DNA of 7,618 bases from positions 1 through 7,618 of the forward strand of contig JAKABK010000074.1 of the NCBI GenBank assembly GCA_021796905.1, written 5' to 3'. The position numbers and the translations under genes are program-made. Below the pieces are notes generated by a model. That model saw only the letters and a program-made list of their open reading frames with translations. It did not search any database and was not told where the DNA came from. Positions 1 through 5,548 of the stretch are shown piece by piece. Numbering within the stretch: the first letter of the stretch is position 1; each line of letters begins with the position of its first letter. The stretch is from Actinomycetes bacterium (lineage in GTDB: Bacteria; Actinomycetota; Acidimicrobiia; Acidimicrobiales; Palsa-688).

Positions 1-348
1 GGTCTCGACGGCGTCGGCGAAGACCACCTCGGGTTTTCGGGAGTCGGGGTGGTACGCCTCGCCCCGGTGGGTGGTGATCTCGAGCTTCCGGCCCGCTACC
101 TGTGCCCCGATGGTCCCGAAACGCCGTCCCTGGTCCCAGACGGCTTCGGCGATCGGCGACACGATCTGCTCGATCTCCTCCGGCGACGCGTCGGTGGTGA
201 AGTCGAGGTCCCCGGCCGGATCGAGGCGTCCGGAGATTGCGTCCCGCACCACCCCTCCGACGAGGTAGATCCTGCGACCGACCTCAGCGAAGCGGGCTGC
301 GATCGGGTTGGTCTGCTCGATGAGCGGCTGCAGGCGTTCGGGAACCAC
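1..348 (-). CDS. cca: CCA-adding tRNA nucleotidyltransferase, N-terminal part (cut by left window edge)
   Basis: This cytoplasmic enzyme adds or repairs the 3' CCA end of tRNAs using CTP and ATP. Only the first 116 residues are in the window; the rest of the head domain, the tRNA-binding part and any HD domain lie beyond the edge. The visible part is the class II nucleotidyltransferase head: LVGGVVRD at residues 29-36, the metal-binding pair in DLDFTTDA (Asp47 and Asp49), RRFGTIG at 75-81 and the LEITTHR strand at 89-95. The start is GTG at 348-346, because an in-frame TGA sits only three codons upstream (357-355). The gene is called pcnA in mycobacteria, although the mycobacterial protein is a CCA enzyme rather than a poly(A) polymerase. 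It lies 46 bases downstream of pilT on the same strand. Family assignment is secure; separating CCA-adding from poly(A)-adding activity rests on family knowledge. Confidence 0.93.
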   Translation of the reverse strand, partial: MVPERLQPLIEQTNPIAARFAEVGRRIYLVGGVVRDAISGRLDPAGDLDFTTDASPEEIEQIVSPIAEAVWDQGRRFGTIGAQVAGRKLEITTHRGEAYHPDSRKPEVVFADAVET

Positions 349-356
349 GGTCGATC

Positions 357-362
357 ACCCTA
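357..362 (-). promoter_or_regulatory. Possible -10 hexamer (TAGGGT) for a leaderless cca transcript
   Basis: Read on the minus strand, TAGGGT fits the actinobacterial -10 pattern TANNNT and ends 8 bases before the GTG start of cca. That spacing would put transcription start at or beside the start codon. I see no convincing -35 element. The same bases include AGGGTG, which could instead be a weak ribosome binding site, so the two readings compete. The resemblance to the elements before the deacetylase and kinase genes favours the promoter reading. Confidence 0.4.
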
Positions 363-369
363 CTGGTGA

Positions 370-383
370 GGTCGTGGGCGACC
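370..383 (-). other. Small hairpin between pilT and cca
   Basis: GGTCG and CGACC form a perfect 5-bp stem around a 4-base loop. It sits directly next to the larger hairpin over the pilT stop codon, within the 46-base pilT-cca gap. It may help termination or RNA processing between the two genes. A stem this short also arises easily by chance in GC-rich DNA. Confidence 0.25.
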
Positions 384-388
384 GGCCC

Positions 389-414
389 GGCTCCTCAGGT
401 GCTGCCGAGGAGCC
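389..414 (-). terminator. Hairpin over the pilT stop codon, possible weak terminator or attenuator
   Basis: The arms GGCTCCTC (389-396) and GAGGAGCC (407-414) are perfectly complementary around a 10-base loop. One bulged base allows two more G-C pairs. The structure includes the last codons and stop codon of pilT (TGA, 397-395). There is no T-tract, as is common for actinobacterial terminators. It could reduce read-through into cca, which has a candidate promoter of its own just downstream. Confidence 0.35.
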
Positions 415-1501
415 CGGCGTTCTGGAGGGCGAGGCGGAAGTCGTGGGGATTGGTGGCAGCGCCGAGAGCGGCCCTCAAGGTGACCAGCCCCGACTTGTAG
501 AGGTGGAACAGGCTCTGGTCGAAGGTCTGCATGCCGTGGTACTCACCGTCGGCGATCAGGTCCTCGATGGTCTCGTTGTGCTGTCCCGGGTCGATGATCC
601 GGTCCGCGATCGTCCCGGTCACGACCATCGCCTCTATCGCCGGCACCCGGCCCTCGCCGTCGGCGCGGGGAACGAGCCGTTGGCTGACCACGCCGCGCAG
701 GACGCTGGCGAGAGTCATCCGGACCTGGTGCTGCTGGAAGGGGGGGAAGAAATCGACGATCCGGTTGATGGTCTCGGTCGCGTTGGTGGTGTGGAGCGTC
801 GAGAGCACCAGGTGCCCGGTCTCGGCAGCGGTGAGGGCGGCGCCTACGGTCTCGATGTCGCGCATCTCGCCGATCAGGATCACGTCGGGGTCCTGGCGCA
901 GGACCCGGCGCATGGCCTGGAGATAGTCGCGGGTGTCGTTGCCGATCTCCCGCTGGCAGACGATCGAACGCTTGTCGGGGTGGAGGATCTCGATCGGGTC
1001 CTCGATGGTGATGATGTTGGCCGCGCGGGTCTGGTTGATGTGGTCGATCATCGCGGCGAGGGTCGTGGTCTTGCCCGACCCGGTGGGGCCGGTGACGAGG
1101 ACCATCCCCCGTAGCTCCTCGGCGAGGCGGCTCACGATCGGGGGGAGGCCGAGGTCCACCGCCGACATAGCGGCGGGGAGGACCCGGCGCAGGACCATCG
1201 CGCCCGACCCCCGCTGGCGGAAGGCGTTCCCCCGGAAGCGCCCGAGGGTCGGCACCGAGATCGAGAAGTCGGCCTCCCCGCAGCGGAGGAACTCCTCGAG
1301 CTTCTCGGTCGGGAGCATGGTGCGGATGGCGTCCTCGATGTCCTTGGGACTGACGACCGAGAACGGCGTCGGTCGGAGGTCGCCGTTGACCCGGACCCGC
1401 GGCGGCGAGCCGGCCTTCACGTGCAGGTCGGATCCCCCGACCTCCGTGACATGGCTGAGCAACTGCTGGAGATCGAGCACCGCTCTAGAACATCGGCTCA
1501 C
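395..1501 (-). CDS. pilT: PilT-type pilus retraction ATPase
   Basis: A hexameric cytoplasmic ATPase of the secretion ATPase superfamily that in type IV pilus systems drives pilus disassembly and retraction. All core motifs are present in 368 residues, close to the usual family length: N-terminal SDLHVKAG (24-31), Walker A GPTGSGKTTT (138-147), Asp box ITIEDPIE (164-171), Walker B-type DVILIGEMRD (206-215), His box TGHLVLSTLHTTNA (228-241) and GMQTFDQSL (323-331). The VLIGEMRD-like sequence and lack of a long N-terminal domain favour PilT over PilB. The region where PilT carries AIRNLIRE is altered here (around 299-305, ADRIIDP). The start is uncertain: GTG at 1501 is the longest option, while GTG at 1480 (residue 8) would begin VLDLQQLL, closer to typical PilT starts; neither has a clear ribosome binding site. 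It begins 30 bases after the deacetylase stop, with a small hairpin (1527-1540) over that stop, so the two are probably co-transcribed. No pilin or assembly gene is visible. Confidence 0.93.
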   Translation of the reverse strand: MSRCSRAVLDLQQLLSHVTEVGGSDLHVKAGSPPRVRVNGDLRPTPFSVVSPKDIEDAIRTMLPTEKLEEFLRCGEADFSISVPTLGRFRGNAFRQRGSGAMVLRRVLPAAMSAVDLGLPPIVSRLAEELRGMVLVTGPTGSGKTTTLAAMIDHINQTRAANIITIEDPIEILHPDKRSIVCQREIGNDTRDYLQAMRRVLRQDPDVILIGEMRDIETVGAALTAAETGHLVLSTLHTTNATETINRIVDFFPPFQQHQVRMTLASVLRGVVSQRLVPRADGEGRVPAIEAMVVTGTIADRIIDPGQHNETIEDLIADGEYHGMQTFDQSLFHLYKSGLVTLRAALGAATNPHDFRLALQNAGLLGST

Positions 1502-1531
1502 GGACCGGGCAGTTGAGCGGTCATCTCGGGG

Positions 1532-2539
1532 TCATCCCCGGAGCCGGCGGGCCGCCTCCACCATTTCGCGTCCAGGACCTCCCGAGGTCGGGCGCTCCGG
1601 GTGGTTGCGCACCCCGAGGAGGGCGTCGACGGTCGCGGCGGTGCACAGCTGCAGCGCATCGAGGTCGTAGCCTCCTTCCAGCATCGCCACGGTCCGGCCG
1701 GTCGGCACGAGCGCCAGGAGGGCGGAGACGACCTCCGAGTAGTCCCCCGACGAGAGACCGAGGCCGGTGAGCGGGTCTGCTGCGTGGGCGTCGAAGCCGG
1801 CGGAGATCAGCAGCCAGGTCGGATCGAAGCGCGACGCGAGCGGCTCGACCACCCGCTCAACCGCTGCGAGGTACACGTCACCGGTGGCCCCGCTCGGCAG
1901 CGGGACGTCGACGGTGGTGCCCTCCCCTTCCCCTACCCCTCGCTCGTCGAGCCAGCCGGTCCCCGGATAGAGGGGCCATTCGTGCAGCGACAGGTAGGCG
2001 ACCCGCGGATCGGCGTAGAAGGCGTCCTGGGTACCGTTGCCGTGGTGAGCGTCGATGTCGGCGATCAACACCCTCTCGCCCGCAGCGGAGAGGGCGGCGG
2101 CGGTGATCGCAATATTGTTGAACAGGCAGAACCCCATCGCCCTGCGAGGGGTGGCGTGATGCCCCGGCGGGCGGACCGCGACGAACGCGGCGTCGGCCTC
2201 GCCGGCGCGCAGACGCCCGACGACGTCGAGCCCGGAGCCGGCCGCGACCAGCGCGGCATCCCAAGATGTCGGCCCGACGACGGTGTCGTCGTCGATCGCC
2301 CCGCCACCCGCCCTGCAGTAGCCCTCGATGGCGTCGACGAAGCCAGCGTCGTGCACCCCGAGCAGCTCTTCCCGGCTCGCACGGCGTGGCGTGACGTGGA
2401 CGACCGACTCGGCGCTTTTCGCGGCCGCCACCCCGCAGGCGACGGCCTGCAGCCTCGCGGGTCGCTCCGGGTGCCCGTGACCGGGATCGTGCAACGAGCA
2501 GGCCGGGTGGGACGCGAACAGCAGCGTGCCGGTTGCCAC
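1532..2539 (-). CDS. Histone deacetylase-family (AcuC/HDAC-like) zinc deacetylase
   Basis: A 335-residue arginase/deacetylase-fold enzyme of the class that includes AcuC, HDAC-like amidohydrolases and acetylpolyamine amidohydrolases. It should hydrolyse acetyl-lysine or another acetylamide in the cytoplasm. Visible motifs are HPERPARL (23-30), RPPGHHA with the catalytic His pair 127-128, GFCLFNNIA (136-144), DIDAHHGNGT (161-170), GFDAHAADPLTGL (248-260) and LEGGYD (287-292). By comparison with HDAC8 the zinc ligands are Asp163, His165 and Asp250, and the transition-state Tyr is Tyr291. Every catalytic residue is therefore intact. The start is GTG at 2539-2537, because an in-frame TAG lies three codons upstream; no ribosome binding site is seen, but a -10-like TAGCGT is. 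It is the first gene of a likely deacetylase-pilT unit and is divergent from a GNAT acetyltransferase. Substrate cannot be told from sequence: acetylated protein (as for AcuC on acetyl-CoA synthetase) or a small acetylated amine are both possible. Confidence 0.93.
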   Translation of the reverse strand: MATGTLLFASHPACSLHDPGHGHPERPARLQAVACGVAAAKSAESVVHVTPRRASREELLGVHDAGFVDAIEGYCRAGGGAIDDDTVVGPTSWDAALVAAGSGLDVVGRLRAGEADAAFVAVRPPGHHATPRRAMGFCLFNNIAITAAALSAAGERVLIADIDAHHGNGTQDAFYADPRVAYLSLHEWPLYPGTGWLDERGVGEGEGTTVDVPLPSGATGDVYLAAVERVVEPLASRFDPTWLLISAGFDAHAADPLTGLGLSSGDYSEVVSALLALVPTGRTVAMLEGGYDLDALQLCTAATVDALLGVRNHPERPTSGGPGREMVEAARRLRG

Positions 2540-2545
2540 ACCCAG

Positions 2546-2551
2546 ACGCTA
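2546..2551 (-). promoter_or_regulatory. Likely -10 hexamer (TAGCGT) for a leaderless deacetylase transcript
   Basis: On the minus strand, GGGTAGCGT precedes the deacetylase, with the TANNNT hexamer ending 6 bases before the GTG start. This is the spacing expected if the first transcribed base is the G of the start codon. There is no Shine-Dalgarno-like sequence at the normal distance, which supports leaderless initiation. No recognisable -35 box is visible. Confidence 0.5.
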
Positions 2552-2583
2552 CCCGTCGGCGGGGCGCCGGGCCCCTCGGCAGG

Positions 2584-2589
2584 TACCCT
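2584..2589 (+). promoter_or_regulatory. Possible -10 hexamer (TACCCT) for the GNAT-DUF6049 unit
   Basis: GGTACCCT contains a TANNNT match in the 82-base divergent region. A start about 7 bases downstream would leave a leader of roughly 25 bases carrying the strong GAAGGAG ribosome binding site. It lies 32 bases from the oppositely directed TAGCGT element of the deacetylase, so the two promoters would be almost back to back. No clear -35 element is visible. Confidence 0.35.
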
Positions 2590-2608
2590 CGGGTCCTGCA
2601 CGGTACGC

Positions 2609-2615
2609 GAAGGAG
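2609..2615 (+). promoter_or_regulatory. Strong ribosome binding site fixing the GNAT start
   Basis: GAAGGAG ends 6 bases before GTG at 2622. It selects this codon over the GTG far upstream at 2526, which would overlap the 5' end of the deacetylase gene and prepend 32 low-complexity residues. Confidence 0.8.
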
Positions 2616-2621
2616 TATTGG

Positions 2622-3350
2622 GTGGGCGCAGCGCCGCTGGACATCCTGCGCTCCGGTCGGGAGCAGGCCCGGACGGGCCGGTGGAGAGGAGACGACAGGG
2701 TCGCGTTGTTGACCCCGGTCCCGAGCGCGCCACCGCCCTCGCCGACCTTCCTGCGCCACTGTCTCCGGGAGCTCGCCTCCCGAGGCTTCACCCAGGTGGT
2801 CACCGGCGCACTTTCCGCATCGGAGCAGGGAAGTTTCCTGGTTGCGGGCTTCGACGTAGCCGAGCGTCTCCACCTCCTCACCCGTGACCTGACGACCCCC
2901 CTCCCCCCGGTTCCCACCGGGCCGGGGCTATCGGCGGCGCGCTCGGGGGACGTGGGGATGGTGACGACGGTGGACCGGGCCGCTTTCGCGCCGTTCTGGC
3001 AGCTCGACCGCCAGGGCCTCTCGGAGGCGCTGGCGGCCACCCCCGACACGCGATGGAGGGTTGCGCGCCCGGGCCCGAGGTGGGTGGGCGGCCGGGTCGA
3101 GGGATACGCGATCAGTGGACGGTCGGGCAGCAGGGGCTTCGTGCAGCGTCTCGCGGTCGAACCCTCCCGCCAGGGTCGGGGCACGGGCACGCGACTGCTG
3201 CTCGACGGCCTCCACTGGATGCGACGCCACGGGGTGGAGGTCGCGGCGGTCAACACGCAGTTCGGCAACGAGCCGGCGCTCCGCCTGTACCGCCGGGTCG
3301 GTTTCGTAGAGGAGCCGACCGGGTTGTCTGTCCTGGTAGCGGGGCTGTGA
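2622..3350 (+). CDS. GNAT-family N-acetyltransferase
   Basis: A 242-residue predicted cytoplasmic acetyltransferase that would transfer acetyl from acetyl-CoA to an amino group of a protein, peptide or small molecule. The C-terminal half is a recognisable GNAT domain: FVQRLAVEPSRQGRGTGTRL (173-192) holds the acetyl-CoA pyrophosphate loop QxxGxG (184-189), and the segment from Asn211 to Phe228, ending LRLYRRVGF, is motif B with its Asn and Tyr. The N-terminal half (about 1-100) contains LRELASRGFTQVVTGAL and GFDVAERLHLL, which resembles the end of a decayed GNAT fold. It lacks an acetyl-CoA loop, so this could be a degenerate tandem GNAT. The length exceeds a single GNAT domain (about 150 residues). 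The stop overlaps the start of the next gene by 4 bases (GTGA), implying translational coupling to the DUF6049-like protein. It diverges from the HDAC-family gene. Substrate is not evident. Confidence 0.87.
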   Translation: MGAAPLDILRSGREQARTGRWRGDDRVALLTPVPSAPPPSPTFLRHCLRELASRGFTQVVTGALSASEQGSFLVAGFDVAERLHLLTRDLTTPLPPVPTGPGLSAARSGDVGMVTTVDRAAFAPFWQLDRQGLSEALAATPDTRWRVARPGPRWVGGRVEGYAISGRSGSRGFVQRLAVEPSRQGRGTGTRLLLDGLHWMRRHGVEVAAVNTQFGNEPALRLYRRVGFVEEPTGLSVLVAGL

Positions 3351-5461
3351 CCTTCGCTTCGCGCCTGGCGAGGGGATCGGCGGGTCTCGCCGCCGGGTTG
3401 GTGGCGACGGTCGCCACGCTCGGCTGCCCGCTGCCGGCGGCGGGGGCGTCACCGGTCGTTCCCGGCGCCGAGCGGGTGGTCGTCGGCCGGGCAAGGGTCC
3501 GGCTGATCTCCCAGACGACCTGGGTGCGGCTCGGAGGGGTTTTCACCCTCGACCTGGCTATCGCCACTCCCCACCCGTCGAGCGACCTGGTGCAGGTCGC
3601 GGCCTTCCCCGCGGTGTCGACCCGCAGTGGTTTCGAGGAGGCCGCCTCGGGGACGGAGCCGTCGGCAGCGGGTTGGTACGACGTCCAGCAGATCGCCTCG
3701 TTGCCCCCCGCAGCGGGTGGCAACGGGGTCGCAGTCCACATCCCGGTCGACTCGAACGCTTCCGCCCCGGCCGGGGAGAAGGCCTTCGTCCCCGGCCCGG
3801 GTCGGGTCTACCCGCTCGAGGTGCAGCTCTTCGCCACCGGAGGTGGTCCTCTCGGCAAGCCGTTCACCACTTTCCTCGTCGTGGCTCCCTCCTCCGGCCA
3901 GGTTGCGCAGCGCCTCGCGGTGGCGACGGTAGTGCCACTCGGGTCGCCCGCTCCCCGCCTCGACCACCGTCTCGGTCTGGTACCCGTCGGCGGGTCGGCG
4001 ATCGCAGCGACCGCAAGAGCGCTCCAGGGTGCCCCGGGCACCCCGGTGAGCCTCGAGACCGACCCCGAGGCGCTCGCCGCTCTCCGCAGCGGGTCCGCCC
4101 GGCAGCGAAGTGCAGTAGCCGCCGTCGGGTCACTGGTCGCTGACGGGGACCAGCTCCTGCCGGCGCCCTACGTGCCGGTCCGCTACGCCAGTCTGCAGGC
4201 TGCCGGCCTCGACGGCCAGGTCGGCCCGCAGATAGCGGCGGGGCTCAGTGCGCTGCGAGCGAGCCTCGGGCGCGCCCCTTCGGGTGCGACGTCGGTGGTG
4301 GACCAACCTCTCGGCGGCGCCACCCTGGACACCCTGGAGCGAACCGGGGTACGCCGTCTCGTCCTACCGGCGTCCGACCTCTCGGCGCTCCCGGCGGCTG
4401 ACACGACGCTCACCTACGGTCGTCCGACACCGCTGGCGGGTGGGAGCTTCCCTGCCACAGTGTGGAGCGCTGACGGGCCGCTCTCGGCTCGCCTCGCCGA
4501 CCTTCAGGCTCCCGTCCTCGCAGCCGAGCAGGATCTCGCCGAGATGGTCGTCACCCAGTTGGAGGCGCCGAGCCTGTCGCGGGGTGTGGTCCTGCTCGCA
4601 CCCGACGGGGTGAGCCCCGGGCTCCTCGCCACCTTGACCGCAGGGCTGGAGGCCAACCCCTACCTGCAGCCGGTGACGCTGGACCGGCTCTTCGAGAGGG
4701 TCCCGATCGCCAACGGTGCCCCGGTCCGCTACCTGGTCAGTCCGAAGAACGCCGGGGTGGTCGGTGACCAACCCGGGATCGTGGAGCTGTCAGCGGAGCT
4801 CGGTTCGTTCCGTCGCCTCGTGCCTTCCGATACTTCTCTCTCCGACGCCGTCGGGCGAGCGCTGCTCGTCTCGGAGTCGGACCTGCTGTCGGGCGGTCAC
4901 GGAAAGGCCCTGGTCGCCTTGGCAGCTGGCCGGATCCGTTCGTGGGAGCGTCGGGTGTCCCTCCCGCCGGCAGCTTCGATAACCCTGACCTCGCGTTCGG
5001 GGAGCCTTCCCGTGACGATCCGGTCGGTCCCGCACACCCGGGTGCACGTGACCTTGGAGCTCACCGCGCCGAAGTTGGCTTTCGGGGTCCCCCGCCGGGC
5101 TCCCGGCCACTGCCGGACGACCTACCAGAGCGAGACCTGCTCGCTGAGCGTCGACGGTGCGCTCACCACCTTCAGGGTACCGGTGGTCAGTCGGACCTCG
5201 GGGGTGTTCACTCTCGCGGTCGACCTCGAGACGCCCGGGGGGTCGGTGCTGCTCGGATCGGAACGCGACTCGGTTCGCTCCACAGCAGTGTCCTGGGTCG
5301 GCCTGGTGTTGATGGTCGTCGCAGGTCTCTCGTTGCTGCTGTGGTGGGTCAACAACATCCGTCACGGTCGCCGTGCGCGGCGTCTGGTGCCCCGCTGGGA
5401 GACGGGCGACGCTCCCATCGGAGAGGTCCCGGTCGGGTCGGGAGGAGACGGACTGGGCTGA
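3347..5461 (+). CDS. Secreted, membrane-anchored DUF6049-like protein
   Basis: A 704-residue cell-envelope protein of unknown biochemical function that matches my recollection of the actinobacterial DUF6049 family (Rv3909 type). The start GTG at 3347 overlaps the GNAT stop and begins a signal peptide: Arg6 and Arg9, a hydrophobic stretch at 11-27, and a likely AxA cleavage site after Ala34. Family-like segments follow in order: GRVYPLEVQLF (152-162), VATVVPL (192-198), VSLETDPEALAAL (234-246), a hydrophobic LVLPASDL stretch (338-345), RGVVLLAPDG (412-421) and LQPVTLDRLFE (440-450). A C-terminal beta-rich domain (about 540-645) includes Cys589 and Cys598, possibly disulfide-bonded. One transmembrane segment (649-668) precedes a basic tail, HGRRARRL, so the bulk faces outside. 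A lipobox at TLGC (24-27) is a weaker alternative. In mycobacteria this family stands between the cca side of the locus and MurJ, suggesting an envelope role, which is inference. The family call rests on pattern resemblance, not a search. Confidence 0.8.
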   Translation: MTFASRLARGSAGLAAGLVATVATLGCPLPAAGASPVVPGAERVVVGRARVRLISQTTWVRLGGVFTLDLAIATPHPSSDLVQVAAFPAVSTRSGFEEAASGTEPSAAGWYDVQQIASLPPAAGGNGVAVHIPVDSNASAPAGEKAFVPGPGRVYPLEVQLFATGGGPLGKPFTTFLVVAPSSGQVAQRLAVATVVPLGSPAPRLDHRLGLVPVGGSAIAATARALQGAPGTPVSLETDPEALAALRSGSARQRSAVAAVGSLVADGDQLLPAPYVPVRYASLQAAGLDGQVGPQIAAGLSALRASLGRAPSGATSVVDQPLGGATLDTLERTGVRRLVLPASDLSALPAADTTLTYGRPTPLAGGSFPATVWSADGPLSARLADLQAPVLAAEQDLAEMVVTQLEAPSLSRGVVLLAPDGVSPGLLATLTAGLEANPYLQPVTLDRLFERVPIANGAPVRYLVSPKNAGVVGDQPGIVELSAELGSFRRLVPSDTSLSDAVGRALLVSESDLLSGGHGKALVALAAGRIRSWERRVSLPPAASITLTSRSGSLPVTIRSVPHTRVHVTLELTAPKLAFGVPRRAPGHCRTTYQSETCSLSVDGALTTFRVPVVSRTSGVFTLAVDLETPGGSVLLGSERDSVRSTAVSWVGLVLMVVAGLSLLLWWVNNIRHGRRARRLVPRWETGDAPIGEVPVGSGGDGLG

Positions 5462-5473
5462 AGGAACCAGCCC
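5455..5473 (+). other. Small hairpin over the DUF6049-like stop codon
   Basis: GGGCTG (5455-5460) pairs with CAGCCC (5468-5473) around the 7-base loop AAGGAAC, with the TGA stop partly in the stem. A second 10-base palindrome, AGCCCGGGCT, overlaps it at 5469-5478. There is no T-tract. It could be a weak terminator or an mRNA end-protection structure. The remaining bases up to degV contain no TA dinucleotide, hence no TANNNT -10, so degV is probably read from upstream. Confidence 0.25.
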
Positions 5474-5538
5474 GGGCTCCCGGATGTCACCAAACGGCAG
5501 GGCGTGGAGTCGGATCGATGTCCAGGACCAACCTGTCC

Positions 5539-5546
5539 GAGGGGAG
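5539..5546 (+). promoter_or_regulatory. Ribosome binding site of the DegV gene
   Basis: GAGGGGAG lies 2 bases before ATG at 5549, purine-rich and somewhat close to the start. It favours this start over the in-frame ATG at 5504, which would add 15 residues (including two cysteines) that are not part of the DegV fold. The translated protein then begins MPSIRVVTDS, as DegV proteins do. Confidence 0.65.
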
Positions 5547-5548
5547 CC

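Noticed and set aside
308..1114. 268-codon open frame on the plus strand
   Set aside because: It is antisense to pilT and rich in Gly, Val and Asp with no motif.
1498..1524. Eight-residue mini-ORF whose stop overlaps the pilT GTG
   Set aside because: It is too short to judge, has no good ribosome binding site, and is expected by chance; pilT's exact start is also uncertain.
2526..2621. Longer GNAT start at 2526 adding 32 residues
   Set aside because: The extra residues are low-complexity, would overlap the 5' end of the deacetylase gene, and the strong GAAGGAG site fits GTG at 2622.
1601..2887. 428-codon open frame on the plus strand
   Set aside because: It is antisense to the deacetylase, whose catalytic motifs are all intact, and then runs into the GNAT gene in another frame. 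No recognisable domain.
3053..3346. Longer start for the DUF6049-like gene, 98 residues earlier
   Set aside because: It would overlap most of the GNAT domain out of frame. Starting at 3347 gives an N-terminal signal peptide and a classic 4-base overlap.
3419..3430. Lipobox-like TLGC in the DUF6049-like signal peptide
   Set aside because: The -3 residue is Thr rather than Leu, and an AxA signal peptidase I site follows closely at residue 34, so a lipoprotein is less likely.
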